NCBI GenBank assembly: GCA_016870275.1
Contig: VGBZ01000007.1
Location: 52,732 to 116,731 of the forward strand
Direction: 5' to 3'
Source: Actinomycetota bacterium
GTDB lineage: Bacteria > Actinomycetota > Acidimicrobiia > Acidimicrobiales > Microtrichaceae
DNA length: 64,000 bases
Position numbers and translations under genes: made by a program. Numbering within the stretch: position 1 is the stretch's first letter; the number at the start of each line of letters is the position of its first letter. The notes under the pieces were generated by a model that did no database searches, had not been told where the DNA came from, and worked only from the letters and a program-made list of their open reading frames with translations. Shown piece after piece: positions 23,562 through 32,517 of this stretch.

Positions 23562-25571
23562 TCACGTCGTCGGGTCGGCACTCGTCTCGTTCAGGGCGTC
23601 GAGGACGGCCTCGACCACCTCGACGACGTTCTCCGGGGTGATCCCGAGTTCCCTCATGACGGTGCTGCCGGACGCCGAGGCTCCGAAACGATCGATGCCC
23701 ACGGCCGCATCGGCGAACTCGCCCCAACCGAGGGTCGTCCCGGCTTCCACAGCGACGGTGGGGACCTCGTCGGGGAGTACCGACTGCTGATAGTCGTCGT
23801 CCTGCTCGTCGAAGAGTTCCCAACTCGGAAGTGACACCACACGGGCGACGATCCCGTTGTCGTCGAGCATCTCCGATGCTGACAACGCCACGGCGACCTC
23901 GGTACCGGTCCCGATGATGACGACATCCGGGTCCTCGGCGTCGAGCACCACGTAGCCACCCCGAGCCACGCCCTCACCTGCTCGCTCGGCGGAGGTGGGG
24001 AGGGTCGGCGTGCCCTGTCGCGAGAGGATCATGGCGACGGGTCCCTCGCCGTTGACCGCGACCCGCCACGCCGCTGCCGTCTCGTTGCCATCGGCCGGCC
24101 TGATCACCGTCAGTCCCGGGATGAGGCGCAGGCTCATGATGTGTTCAATCGGCTGATGGGTCGGCCCGTCCTCGCCGACACCCACGGAGTCGTGGCTCCA
24201 GACGAAGACGCACTTCGACTGTGACAGCGCCGAGAGGCGCACCGCCCCACGCATGTAATCGCTGAACACGAGGAAGGTCCCCGCAACGGGGAAGACGCCA
24301 CCGTGGTCGGCGGCTCCGACGAGGATGGCCCCCATGGCGTGCTCACGGATCCCGAAGTGGATGAGTTCCCCTTCGGGGACCTCCCGGGACAGCACTGGCC
24401 GGCCGGGGAGCTTGTTGCCCGTGTTGCCGATGAGGTCCGCGGCACCGGAGAGCAGACCGGGTACGCCGCCGATCATCGCAGTGATGCACGCCTGGGACGC
24501 CTGGCGGGTCGCGGGCGAATCCTCCAGCGTGAACGTCGGCAGTGCGTCGTCCCATCCGGGCAGGCCGATCCCACCGATCGACGCCTCCCACTCAGCGGCC
24601 CTCGCAGCGATCGTGGGCGCAGATCGCTGTTCCCAGTCCTCCCGGGCCACCGCACCACGCCGGCCAGCGCTGCGGTACATCTCGAGAACCTCGTCGGGGA
24701 CGAAGAACTCCACATCAGGTGGGAGGCCCATGACCTCCTTGGTCCGGGCGATGTCCTCGGCGGAGAACGCCAGACCGTGGGCGGCCGGGTCGTCGGTGTG
24801 GTCCGGAGAGGGCGTGGCGATGTGCGTGCGGACGATGATCAGCGAGGGGCGGTCCTCGACCTCCCGGGCCGCACGGAAGGCGGCTTCGAGGGCATCGAGG
24901 TCATCGCCGGCCTCGCCGAGTTCGAGCACGTGCCAGCCGTAGGCGCGGAATCGGCCCGCAGCATCGTCGCTCAGAGCCAGTTCTGTGGGCCCGTCGATCG
25001 AGACGTGGTTGTCGTCGTAGAGGTAGACGAGGCGGCCGAGCCCGAGGTGGCCGGCGAGCGATGCCGCCTCGTGGCTGATGCCCTCCTCGAGGTCCCCGTC
25101 GGAGACGAACGCATGGATGTGGTGGTCGCACACCTCGGGTCCGAAGCGGGACCGGAGGTTCTGCTCGGCGATCGCCATCCCGACGCCGTTTGCGAAGCCC
25201 TGTCCGAGCGGACCGGTTGTCACCTCGATTCCGACGGTGTGCCCGCGCTCTGGGTGCCCCGGCGTGCGTGACCCCCATTGGCGGAACGACTCGAGGTCGC
25301 TCAGCTCGAGGCCGTACCCGGTCAGGTACAACATCGAGTACTGGAGGATCGAGGCATGGCCGCAGCTCAGGATGAACCGATCCCGGTTGGGCCACATCGG
25401 TGCTGCGGCGTCGTAGGAGAGGATCCGGGTCCACAGGACATGAGCTGCGGGAGCCAGCGCCATCGCTGTGCCCTGGTGTCCGGAGTTGGCACGATGGGGG
25501 CCGTCGAGAGCCAGACCCCTGATCACGTCGATCCCGAGTCGCTCGAGTTCGGGGCTGGTTTGGCTGGTCAT
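23562..25571 (-). CDS. tkt: Transketolase
   Basis: Thiamine-diphosphate enzyme of the pentose phosphate pathway, moving two-carbon units between sugar phosphates (669 aa). Seen: NSGHQGTAMALAPAAHVLW, GPLGQGFANGVGMA, the ThDP motif VSDGDLEEGISHEAASLAGH ending in YDDNH, and in the second half VWSHDSVGVGEDGPTHQPIEH. The C-terminal domain is intact. Two starts compete: ATG 25571 with a full GGAGGAG six bases upstream, and ATG 25598 five bases after a TACTGT box. The first is chosen here; the alternative adds nine residues. Confidence 0.93.
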   Translation of the reverse strand: MTSQTSPELERLGIDVIRGLALDGPHRANSGHQGTAMALAPAAHVLWTRILSYDAAAPMWPNRDRFILSCGHASILQYSMLYLTGYGLELSDLESFRQWGSRTPGHPERGHTVGIEVTTGPLGQGFANGVGMAIAEQNLRSRFGPEVCDHHIHAFVSDGDLEEGISHEAASLAGHLGLGRLVYLYDDNHVSIDGPTELALSDDAAGRFRAYGWHVLELGEAGDDLDALEAAFRAAREVEDRPSLIIVRTHIATPSPDHTDDPAAHGLAFSAEDIARTKEVMGLPPDVEFFVPDEVLEMYRSAGRRGAVAREDWEQRSAPTIAARAAEWEASIGGIGLPGWDDALPTFTLEDSPATRQASQACITAMIGGVPGLLSGAADLIGNTGNKLPGRPVLSREVPEGELIHFGIREHAMGAILVGAADHGGVFPVAGTFLVFSDYMRGAVRLSALSQSKCVFVWSHDSVGVGEDGPTHQPIEHIMSLRLIPGLTVIRPADGNETAAAWRVAVNGEGPVAMILSRQGTPTLPTSAERAGEGVARGGYVVLDAEDPDVVIIGTGTEVAVALSASEMLDDNGIVARVVSLPSWELFDEQDDDYQQSVLPDEVPTVAVEAGTTLGWGEFADAAVGIDRFGASASGSTVMRELGITPENVVEVVEAVLDALNETSADPTT

Positions 25572-25603
25572 GACTGACTCCTCCGGTCGCTCGCTCATTG
25601 GAG

Positions 25604-25609
25604 ACAGTA
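25604..25609 (-). promoter_or_regulatory. -10 element of the transketolase gene
   Basis: Minus-strand TACTGT ends five bases before the ATG at 25598, so the transcript would begin at or near that codon and carry the GGAGGAG ribosome site of the second ATG at 25571. Confidence 0.45.
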
Positions 25610-25632
25610 GTGGGCGCCGCTGAGGAGTCTGG

Positions 25633-26034
25633 TCAGGTGTTGGTTGTGTCGACCGGCGGGAGGATCGTGTAGGGCACCACCACTGCTGGACCCTGGTCGA
25701 TGCGACAGTTCGCCTCGATCGTCCCGGGTTCGGAGTAGGTCAGATCAGCGCGAACGAGTTGCTGTCGAAACCTTCCGGGCTCGACAGCGAGTGGTTGGAC
25801 GTTGCGGGCCACCTCGGTGCCGTGCTCGTCGGTGAAGACGGTCTCGAGCACGCCAGATCCGATGCCATCGGGTGGGCACCGGACGATCACCACCAGGTGG
25901 GGTTCCACGGTGACCGGGAACGGCTTGGGAGCCGGTGCTGAGAACTGGATTCCACGAAGGTCGATTCGGGTTGCGGGTCCGGGGACCTGGCGCATCTCGA
26001 TGTCGTCGATGAAAAGGGCGGCGATGATCTGCAC
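25633..26034 (-). CDS. Hypothetical beta-rich protein (DUF6941-like)
   Basis: A 133-aa protein of mostly beta-strand character: an N-terminal IIAALFIDDIEMRQV, then RIDLRGIQFSAPAPKPFPVTVEPHLVVIV, and a C-terminal EPGTIEANCRIDQGPAVVVPYTI. It resembles small DUF6941-type proteins that occur widely in actinobacteria, but this is only a pattern impression. No signal peptide. GTG start seven bases after a TACGCT box, back to back with the leaderless promoter of the acyl-CoA ligase gene. Confidence 0.6.
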   Translation of the reverse strand: MQIIAALFIDDIEMRQVPGPATRIDLRGIQFSAPAPKPFPVTVEPHLVVIVRCPPDGIGSGVLETVFTDEHGTEVARNVQPLAVEPGRFRQQLVRADLTYSEPGTIEANCRIDQGPAVVVPYTILPPVDTTNT

Positions 26035-26041
26035 GAGGAGC

Positions 26042-26047
26042 AGCGTA
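26042..26047 (-). promoter_or_regulatory. -10 element for leaderless gene at 26034
   Basis: Minus-strand TACGCT ends seven bases before the GTG at 26034; divergent to the box at 26086-26091. Confidence 0.5.
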
Positions 26048-26085
26048 CGACTCCGCCCCGGGACCGATTGCTTCGTGCGCCGGTC

Positions 26086-26091
26086 TAGGTT
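26086..26091 (+). promoter_or_regulatory. -10 element for leaderless acyl-CoA ligase gene
   Basis: TAGGTT ends six bases before the GTG at 26098. Confidence 0.6.
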
Positions 26092-26097
26092 GCTCCG

Positions 26098-28245
26098 GTG
26101 CAGCGAACTCTCTCAGAGGAACAGTCGAAGCAGGCCCTCGCCGGCCGGTCGATCCGGTTCGCACCCGAGGTACTGGCCGCCGACCCGGATCAGGCGGTGG
26201 TCGCCGCTGAGGAACTCGGCTATCCGGTGGTCGTGAAGCTCTGCGGGTCGAACGTGTCGCACAAGACCGAACGGGGCCTGGTTCGGGTCGGGCTGCCTGA
26301 CGCTGCCTCCGTACGGAGCGCCGCTGAGGCGGTGCTGGCCCTGGCCCGACCCGACGATGGCGTGAGTGGAGTGCTCATCGCTCCGGTCATCGACGGAACT
26401 CGTGAGCTCATCGCCGGCACCAACGTCGATCCGACATTCGGCCCCACCGTGGTCGTCGGTGTCGGCGGAGTCCTCACCGAGGCACTCGCTGATGTCAGCG
26501 TCCGACTGAGTCCGATCGATCACCTGACGGCGTTGAGGATGCTCGACGATCTGCGTTCGCAGGGATTGCTCGGCCCGGTCCGTGGTGAACCATCCGTCGA
26601 TCGGGATGCCGTGGCCGAGGTGCTGGTGTCGCTCAGCAACGTTCGTTCCGTCCCTGAGGGGGTGGTCTCCTCTATCGACCTCAACCCCCTCATCATCAGC
26701 TGCGGCAAGCCGGTGGCGGTCGATGCGCTCGTCGTGCTCGACGACGGACTTTCGCTACCTGATGCGTCCCCCAGCACTCACTCCGAACGAGACAGTCGAT
26801 TCGACGCACTCTTCGATCCCGCCGGGGTGGTCGTGGTCGGCGCCTCGACCCACCCCGGGAAGTTCGGATTCGTGAGTCTCCACAACGTGCTGGCCTCTGG
26901 GTACCAGGGGCGCGTGCAAGCCACGAACCGTGAGGGCGCGACGATCCTCGGGATCGAGTCGTCGACCTCTCTGTTGGAGATCGCTCCGGGAACGGTCGAC
27001 CTGGCCTTCGTGTGCACGCCGGCTGCCACGGTTCCGGATGTGCTCGTCGAGGCGGCGGCGATCGGGGTTCGTGCCGTGTTCCTCGCCTCTGCCGGCTACG
27101 GCGAGGCGGGGGAGGAGGGTCGATCCGCACAGGATGAACTCGTCGCCCTCGCAGAGGACCTCGGTGTCCTGCTCATCGGGCCGAACGGTCAGGGTGTCGT
27201 GTCGACTCCCTCGTCGTTGTGCGCCCAGATCGTGGCGCCCTACCCGCCGTCCGGTTCGATCAGCGTCGTGAGTCAGTCGGGCAACCTGGTCTCGGCGTTC
27301 CTGAACTGGTCGTGTCGCAGTGGTGTCGGCGTCGCACGAGCGCTCTCGGCCGGGAACGCAGCAGCGGTTGGTGTCGGCGACGTGCTCCGCTACTACGCCG
27401 ACGATCGTGCCACTGGTGTCGCTCTCGCCTATGTGGAGGGCATTCCCGACGGTTCGGCGTTCGTCACGGCGGTGTCGGAGGTCACCCAGCGCAAGCCGCT
27501 CGTCCTGCTCAAGGGAGGCTCGACCGCTGCGGGTGCTCGGGCGGCAGCGAGTCACACCGGCTCACTCGCCACCGACGACGCCACCTTCAGTGGCATGTGT
27601 CGTCAGTTCGGGGTGAGCCGGGCGGCGTCGGCCGAGGAGGCATTCGATGCCGCTGCGGCGTTCGCCACGCAACCGCCGGCGGTCGGCGACCGGGTTGCAG
27701 TTCTCACCACCGCCGGTGGTTGGGGCGTGCTCGCAGCCGATGCCATCACCCGTCATCGCGAACTGACCCTGCTCGAACTCCCCGACGACCTCCGACGGGA
27801 CATCGACGGTCTGCTGCCGCCCAGATGGAGCCGGAGCAATCCCATCGACCTCGCCGGTGGGGAGACCCGTGACACCGTGCCGACCGTGTTGGACCTCGTC
27901 GCAGGTCATCCCGCAGTCGATGCCGTCGTGTTCCTCGGGATCGGGATCCAGTCGAACCAGGCCAGGATGCTCCGAGAGGGTGGCCGGCACCCGGAGGAGG
28001 GGATCGGTCGTATCGTCGAATACCACGAGCGACAGGACCGGCGTTTCGCCGAAGCGGCCGTCGCCGCAGCCCACGAACACCGAACGCCGGTGCTGGTTGC
28101 GACCGAACTCGTCGTTGCGTTCCCGGACAATCCCGGACCTGCCGGAATGGTCGCTGCTGGTGGATACTGCTTCGCCTCGGCGGAGCGGGCGGTGGCCGCC
28201 CTCGGTCACCTCGTTGCTCGCTGGCGTCACGTGAGCAGATCGTGA
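26098..28245 (+). CDS. NDP-forming acyl-CoA (acetate-CoA) ligase family protein
   Basis: A 715-aa acyl-CoA synthetase of the NDP-forming superfamily, which interconverts acyl-CoA and acid with ATP/ADP through a phospho-histidine. An ATP-grasp (beta) domain comes first, about residues 1-225 (GYPVVVKLCGSNVSHKTERGLV; DLNPLII). Then come a CoA-binding Rossmann domain (VVVVGASTHPGKFGFVSLHN, about 240-370) and succinyl-CoA-ligase-like domains with SQSGNL and the phospho-His region KGGSTAAGARAAASHTGSL. The order beta-alpha is the reverse of the commoner alpha-beta fusion. GTG start six bases after TAGGTT; GTGA overlap with the PBP gene. The acyl substrate is unknown. Confidence 0.88.
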   Translation: MQRTLSEEQSKQALAGRSIRFAPEVLAADPDQAVVAAEELGYPVVVKLCGSNVSHKTERGLVRVGLPDAASVRSAAEAVLALARPDDGVSGVLIAPVIDGTRELIAGTNVDPTFGPTVVVGVGGVLTEALADVSVRLSPIDHLTALRMLDDLRSQGLLGPVRGEPSVDRDAVAEVLVSLSNVRSVPEGVVSSIDLNPLIISCGKPVAVDALVVLDDGLSLPDASPSTHSERDSRFDALFDPAGVVVVGASTHPGKFGFVSLHNVLASGYQGRVQATNREGATILGIESSTSLLEIAPGTVDLAFVCTPAATVPDVLVEAAAIGVRAVFLASAGYGEAGEEGRSAQDELVALAEDLGVLLIGPNGQGVVSTPSSLCAQIVAPYPPSGSISVVSQSGNLVSAFLNWSCRSGVGVARALSAGNAAAVGVGDVLRYYADDRATGVALAYVEGIPDGSAFVTAVSEVTQRKPLVLLKGGSTAAGARAAASHTGSLATDDATFSGMCRQFGVSRAASAEEAFDAAAAFATQPPAVGDRVAVLTTAGGWGVLAADAITRHRELTLLELPDDLRRDIDGLLPPRWSRSNPIDLAGGETRDTVPTVLDLVAGHPAVDAVVFLGIGIQSNQARMLREGGRHPEEGIGRIVEYHERQDRRFAEAAVAAAHEHRTPVLVATELVVAFPDNPGPAGMVAAGGYCFASAERAVAALGHLVARWRHVSRS

Positions 28246-29690
28246 CCACTGAGCGGGTTGTCCGCCGACACTCGGTGCGTTCGACCGGGCGAACATGGCG
28301 CAGGTTCGCTGTCGCTCTCGGTGTTCTGGGGACGGTGGGGGGCCTCTTGTGGTGGTTCACCGGGCCCGCTGTGGAGGTGGCCAGCGGATCGCCGCCGCCG
28401 GAATCCCTGACCACCCCGCTGCTCTCGGCCCGCAGGATCCCCGTGTGGTTGGGGGCGGCCACGGGTGCTCGGTCGTTGCGCAACGAACTCCAAGGGCCCC
28501 TCTCGGAGTTGCCCGAGTCGTCCTGTGTGCTCTTCGAGTCCGAGGGCGCAGTGCTCGTGTCGCAGCGCAGCGGTGACACGGTGATCCCGGCGTCGAACTT
28601 GAAGCCGCTCACGGCAGAGGCGGCAGTGGCGCTGCTCGGTGCCGAGACCCGACTCGCGACCACAGTGGCCTCATCGAGCGGAGTTGGTTCCGCAGGACAG
28701 GTCTCCGGCGACCTGTTCCTCATCGGCGGAGGCGACCCGGTCCTGTCCACCGCCGGGTACGAGCCGTACCCGGGCCTGCCCAGGAATCTGCTCACTCCGC
28801 TCGAACTCCTCGCTGATGAGGTGGTCGCCGCAGGCGTGTCCCGCGTGACAGGATCGGTGGTCGGTGATGCGTCGCGGTTCGACGATCGACGTGACGCACC
28901 CGGTTGGGAGCCCTCGTACATCACCGACGGTCAGGTGGCGCCCCTCTCGGCGCTGATCGTCGACGACGGCCGCAACAGCTTCGGGGGCGTGGCTCTGGAT
29001 TCGCCGGCGCTCGGGGCAGCGGAGGTCTTCACGAGGCTGCTCGAGGCCCGAGGCGTCGAGATCGACGGAGGCCCGCTCACCGGTGCTGCTCCAGCAGCGA
29101 CTGCGGAGATCGCCCGGGTCGAGTCGCCGACCGTTGCGGAACTGGCGCAGGAACTCGTGACCTTCTCGGACAACACCACTGCTGAGTTGCTCGTCAAGGA
29201 GATCGGACGCGTGCGGAAGGAACAGGGTTCGACGGCTGCCGGTATCGAGGAGATTCAACGGTGGGCGGCGGAGCGGGGGATCACCGGGGAAGGAACGGTG
29301 ATCGCCGACGGCTCCGGACTCTCCCGGGAGAATCGTCTGTCCTGTGACTCGATGGTGGCGCTGCTCACCGACGTTGGGATCGAATCCCCGCTGACCTCGT
29401 GGCTCGCCCGTCCGGGAGAGCCCGGCACCCTCGAGGATCGGATGGTCGGCTCGGAGCTCACGGGTCGGGTTCGGGCCAAGACGGGCTCGCTCAACGGTGT
29501 GCGCACGCTGGCCGGCTGGCTTCTCACGCTGCCGGAGCGGAACGTGGCGTTCGCTGTCGGAGCCAACGGTGACGACGCCCCGGAGGAGTTGCTCGAGAGC
29601 CTCGAGGAACAGATCCTCGCTTCTGCTCTCAGCTATCCGGCGGTTCCCCCCGTCGAGAAGCTCGGCCCCAAACCGGCGAGGACGTCGTGA
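28242..29690 (+). CDS. dacB: D-alanyl-D-alanine carboxypeptidase/endopeptidase (PBP4, peptidase S13)
   Basis: Periplasmic low-molecular-mass penicillin-binding protein that trims peptidoglycan cross-links (482 aa). All three active-site motifs are present: SNLK (Ser-x-x-Lys, in VIPASNLKPLTAEAA), SDNTTAELLVKEIG (Ser-x-Asn) and KTGSLNGVRTLAGW (KTG). An N-terminal hydrophobic anchor (FAVALGVLGTVGGLLWWFTG) follows a basic segment. It is shorter than canonical DacB, so the inserted domains are reduced. GTGA overlap at both ends, joining the ligase gene before and the Lon-N gene after. Confidence 0.92.
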   Translation: MTTERVVRRHSVRSTGRTWRRFAVALGVLGTVGGLLWWFTGPAVEVASGSPPPESLTTPLLSARRIPVWLGAATGARSLRNELQGPLSELPESSCVLFESEGAVLVSQRSGDTVIPASNLKPLTAEAAVALLGAETRLATTVASSSGVGSAGQVSGDLFLIGGGDPVLSTAGYEPYPGLPRNLLTPLELLADEVVAAGVSRVTGSVVGDASRFDDRRDAPGWEPSYITDGQVAPLSALIVDDGRNSFGGVALDSPALGAAEVFTRLLEARGVEIDGGPLTGAAPAATAEIARVESPTVAELAQELVTFSDNTTAELLVKEIGRVRKEQGSTAAGIEEIQRWAAERGITGEGTVIADGSGLSRENRLSCDSMVALLTDVGIESPLTSWLARPGEPGTLEDRMVGSELTGRVRAKTGSLNGVRTLAGWLLTLPERNVAFAVGANGDDAPEELLESLEEQILASALSYPAVPPVEKLGPKPARTS

Positions 29691-30376
29691 ACGCCGATTC
29701 GATCTCGCCGATGTTCCCACTCGGGTCGGTGCTGCTCCCGGGCATGTTGCTCCCGTTGCACATCTTCGAGGATCGGTACCGACGGCTCATCGAGGTGGTC
29801 CTCGAAGCTGATGAGCCGGAGTTCGCCGTGACGTTGATCGAACGCGGATCCGAGGTGGGTGGTGGGGACATCCGGGCGATGGTGGGTTGCACCGCTCGCG
29901 TACTCGAGGCGGGCCGGACCGATGATGGTCGGTGGGCGGTGATCACCGTCGGCATCCAACCTGTGCAGGTCGTCGAGTGGCTTCCCGACGACCCGTTCCC
30001 ACGGGCCCGGATCCTGCCGCTGGTACCCACCGACGATGCCTTGATCGAGGACTCCGGGTCCGCAACGAGCTCCCTCGGCGAGCGGTTGGAGCGACTCGCT
30101 GTCAATCTGCGGCGCTGTGTGGCGCTGGCGAGTGAGCTCGGACAGAGCGGGTCGGTGGATGTTGAGTTGAGCGAGGACCCGTGGCTGGCGACGTTCCAGG
30201 CCGCAGCTCTGGCGCCGCTCGGTTCGCTCGATCGGCAGCGCGTGTTGTCCACGAGGTCTACCGTCGATCGTCTCGATCTCGTGGAGTCACTGCTCGAGGA
30301 GCAGGCCGGTTTGCTCGAGGGGCGTCTCCGCCTCGGGGGATCCGATGACGGCGATCTGCCGTGGGACCCGGACTGA
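29687..30376 (+). CDS. LON N-terminal (substrate-binding) domain protein
   Basis: A 229-aa stand-alone Lon-N domain protein with no protease or ATPase part. The signature is at the N-terminus: MFPLGSVLLPGMLLPLHIFEDRYRRLIE, then a GTA-like core (VGCTARVLEAGRTDDGRWAVITVGIQPVQV). The C-terminal 110 residues are helical, as in other stand-alone members. Such proteins are widespread in actinobacteria and are thought to bind substrates, without a settled role. GTG start overlapping the dacB stop. Confidence 0.88.
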   Translation: MNADSISPMFPLGSVLLPGMLLPLHIFEDRYRRLIEVVLEADEPEFAVTLIERGSEVGGGDIRAMVGCTARVLEAGRTDDGRWAVITVGIQPVQVVEWLPDDPFPRARILPLVPTDDALIEDSGSATSSLGERLERLAVNLRRCVALASELGQSGSVDVELSEDPWLATFQAAALAPLGSLDRQRVLSTRSTVDRLDLVESLLEEQAGLLEGRLRLGGSDDGDLPWDPD

Positions 30377-30426
30377 CGGTCCCGGGGTGATAGAACGGCG
30401 CTGTTCGTTCGATCGGAGGTGTCACG

Positions 30427-30789
30427 TTGAGCGAGTCCGCCGAGCCTCGGCGTCCCACCGAAAGTCTTCGCCGGGGCCCCGTGGCCGAGGCGGGGGAGTT
30501 CAAGGACCTCGTTGTCGCCTACGCCAAGCAGGAGACGGTCGAACCCCTGCGCAATCTCGGCCACGACCTGTTCTTTGGTATCGCCGGAGCACTGTTCATC
30601 GCCACCGGGCTGTTGTTCGCGCTGCTGGCCCTGTTGCGAGGGCTGCAGGAGTTCACCCTGTTCAACGATCCAGCCGGCGATGCCGGGGGGCGTTTCTCAT
30701 GGGTCCCGTATACAGTCGTGGCGGTCGTCGGAGCTGTGATCGCAGGCGTGTTCTTCAACCGCCTCGGGAAACTTCTTCGCCGGTCCTGA
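30427..30789 (+). CDS. Small two-helix membrane protein, phage-holin-family-like
   Basis: A 120-aa membrane protein with two hydrophobic helices (FFGIAGALFIATGLLFALLALL and VPYTVVAVVGAVIAGVFF) after a polar N-terminus with EFKDLVVAYAKQET. The pattern fits the chromosomal phage-holin-like / DUF1469 superfamily of actinobacteria, which is not evidence for a prophage. Its start is TTG at 30427: GGAGGT lies seven bases upstream and no ATG or GTG fits. First of three small genes in a row. Confidence 0.65.
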   Translation: MSESAEPRRPTESLRRGPVAEAGEFKDLVVAYAKQETVEPLRNLGHDLFFGIAGALFIATGLLFALLALLRGLQEFTLFNDPAGDAGGRFSWVPYTVVAVVGAVIAGVFFNRLGKLLRRS

Positions 30790-30824
30790 CCTCATTCAGC
30801 AAGCGTGATCGTCGAGGAGTCGCA

Positions 30825-31046
30825 GTGAGCCAGACAGCACGGGACGAGTCGCCCATCGGTCGAGCGGACTTGAAGGCGAAGCTGACCGAGATCCAGGGAG
30901 AGGCCCAGGAGCAGGTCGAGGGTGTCCGCAACCAGATCCTGGCGACTGGGATCATCATCGCTGTGGTGTTGCTGGTCATCACCTTCGTGCTCGGTCGCCG
31001 TGCGGGCAAGCGGGCCTCAGCTGTCATCGAGGTCCGCCGGGCCTGA
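30825..31046 (+). CDS. Small single-pass membrane protein
   Basis: A 73-aa protein: a polar, heptad-like stretch (RADLKAKLTEIQGEAQEQVE) followed by one membrane helix (ILATGIIIAVVLLVITFVLG) and a basic tail (RRAGKRASAVIEVRRA). The layout resembles DUF3618-like membrane proteins that accompany holin-like genes. The GTG at 30825 has GAGGAG five bases upstream. Its stop overlaps the next start as TGATG. Confidence 0.6.
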   Translation: MSQTARDESPIGRADLKAKLTEIQGEAQEQVEGVRNQILATGIIIAVVLLVITFVLGRRAGKRASAVIEVRRA

Positions 31047-31609
31047 TGCGGTTCCTGCGCCAGATCACCCAGACCGCAGTCACCAGGGTCTTCGGTGACG
31101 GCATCGGTGCCGAACTCGCTGGTCGAGGGGCGGGATACCTGATCGAGGGCCTTCGTGAAGCACGGGACCGTCCTTCGGTTCCGCTGACCGGAGCCCGTCT
31201 TCGACCGGGCGAGGCGTACCTCGTCGTGGCCCGTCCCCGGCCGACGAGGACCGAACGGCGGCTCGCCGACAAGCAGCGGTCACTCGCTGCGGCAGACGCC
31301 GAGTTGAGCCGCCCGACTCGGAGCCAACGCCGGGCAGCGAGGCGCCTCGCCAAGGTGCAGCGGCGCCTCGATCGCGCCCGCCCAACCGGACGACGCTTCC
31401 GCCGCCTGGCGCAACGCGAGGCGGTCGTCGGCCAGCGTTTCGACGCTGCGGTTGCTCCGAGTCGAAGGCAGCGACAGGTTCGCTCGCAGCTGCTCGAGGT
31501 CAGCGAAGCACTCGACACGGCGCGGGCATCGAGCTTCGATCGAGCCCAGCGGGAGCGCGAGCGTTCACAGCGGGGTCGCCGACGCAATCGTGACCGCTTC
31601 TACTCCTGA
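31046..31609 (+). CDS. Highly basic hypothetical protein, Arg-rich coiled coil
   Basis: A 187-aa protein, unrecognised. The N-terminal third looks folded (RFLRQITQTAVTRVFGDGIG..GRGAGYLIEGL). The rest is extremely Arg-rich with heptad-like spacing (RTERRLADKQRSLAAADAEL; RRLAKVQRRLDRARP), suggesting a long helical arm that could bind nucleic acid or acidic surfaces. The ATG shares a base with the preceding stop. The preceding two genes encode membrane proteins, so an envelope-associated complex is possible. Confidence 0.6.
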   Translation: MRFLRQITQTAVTRVFGDGIGAELAGRGAGYLIEGLREARDRPSVPLTGARLRPGEAYLVVARPRPTRTERRLADKQRSLAAADAELSRPTRSQRRAARRLAKVQRRLDRARPTGRRFRRLAQREAVVGQRFDAAVAPSRRQRQVRSQLLEVSEALDTARASSFDRAQRERERSQRGRRRNRDRFYS

Positions 31610-31728
31610 GCGGACCGTCACGGGGTCCGAGACCTCACTCGCCGCTGGCTCGCCGCTGTCGGCGGCTGCGAGACTCCTGCGGTGACACCGGACGCCGGCT
31701 TCAGGATCTCTCGCGACGGAGGCCGCTG

Positions 31729-32517
31729 GTGAAGCGCCGCGTCGGCCCGCTCGCCGCCGGCGATCTCGTCCAGTTCACCGATGTGAAAGGCCGCCGGTAT
31801 CAGGCGACGCTGCGAGAAGGGGCGCAGTTCCACACCCAGTCCGGCTTCGTGGAGCACTCCGACGTCATCGGGGTCAGTGACGGCACCACTGTCCAGAGCA
31901 GCCGCGGTCAGCGGTTCGTCGTCCTGAGGCCAACGCTCGCCGACTTCGTGTTCAAGATGCCTCGTGGCGCCCAGGTCATCTACCCCAAGGATCTCGGACC
32001 GATCATGCTCCTCGCCGACATCGGACCGGGCGATCGAGTGCTCGAGAGCGGCGTGGGTTCGGGAGCGCTCTCCATGATGTTGTTGCGTGCTGGTGCCGAT
32101 GTGGTCGGATACGAGATCCGTGATGACTTCGCTGAGCGCGCAGAGGCGAACGTCCTCCGGTTCCTCGGTGACGCCGTCGAGGATCGGTACCGCATCGAGA
32201 TCCGCAATACCTACGACGGGATCGACGAGCGGGAGTTGGATCGGGTCGTGTTGGACCTGCCCGAGCCGTGGACCGTTGTCCCGCACGCCACGGAGTCGCT
32301 ACGACCCGGGGGCATCATCGTGGCGTACACGCCGAGCGTCACCCAGGTCGTGGAGTTCCGTGAAGCGGTTGCCGGCGGTCCCTACACCGGGCTGGAGACC
32401 ATCGAGGTGCTGCACCGGAGCTGGCACGTCGAGCCGCCATCGGTACGACCGGACCATCGCATGGTGGCTCACACCGGATTCCTCACGGTTGCCCGTCGAC
32501 TCGCGGATGAGACATGA
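31729..32517 (+). CDS. trmI: tRNA (adenine(58)-N1)-methyltransferase TrmI
   Basis: SAM-dependent enzyme that makes m1A58 in the tRNA T-loop (262 aa, normal length). The N-terminal beta domain (GDLVQFTDVKGRRYQATL) precedes the Rossmann methyltransferase core with VLESGVGSGALSMMLLRAGA (SAM loop), VVGYEIRDDFAERAEANV and the DLPEPWTVV catalytic-site motif. The GTG at 31729 has GGAGG six bases upstream. As in Mycobacterium (Rv2118c), it flanks the proteasome locus. Its stop overlaps the next ATG (ATGA). Confidence 0.93.
   Translation: MKRRVGPLAAGDLVQFTDVKGRRYQATLREGAQFHTQSGFVEHSDVIGVSDGTTVQSSRGQRFVVLRPTLADFVFKMPRGAQVIYPKDLGPIMLLADIGPGDRVLESGVGSGALSMMLLRAGADVVGYEIRDDFAERAEANVLRFLGDAVEDRYRIEIRNTYDGIDERELDRVVLDLPEPWTVVPHATESLRPGGIIVAYTPSVTQVVEFREAVAGGPYTGLETIEVLHRSWHVEPPSVRPDHRMVAHTGFLTVARRLADET

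Noticed and set aside
30427..31609. Prophage remnant suggested by a holin-like protein
   Set aside because: No other phage gene, integrase or att-like repeat nearby; chromosomal holin-family proteins are common in actinobacteria.
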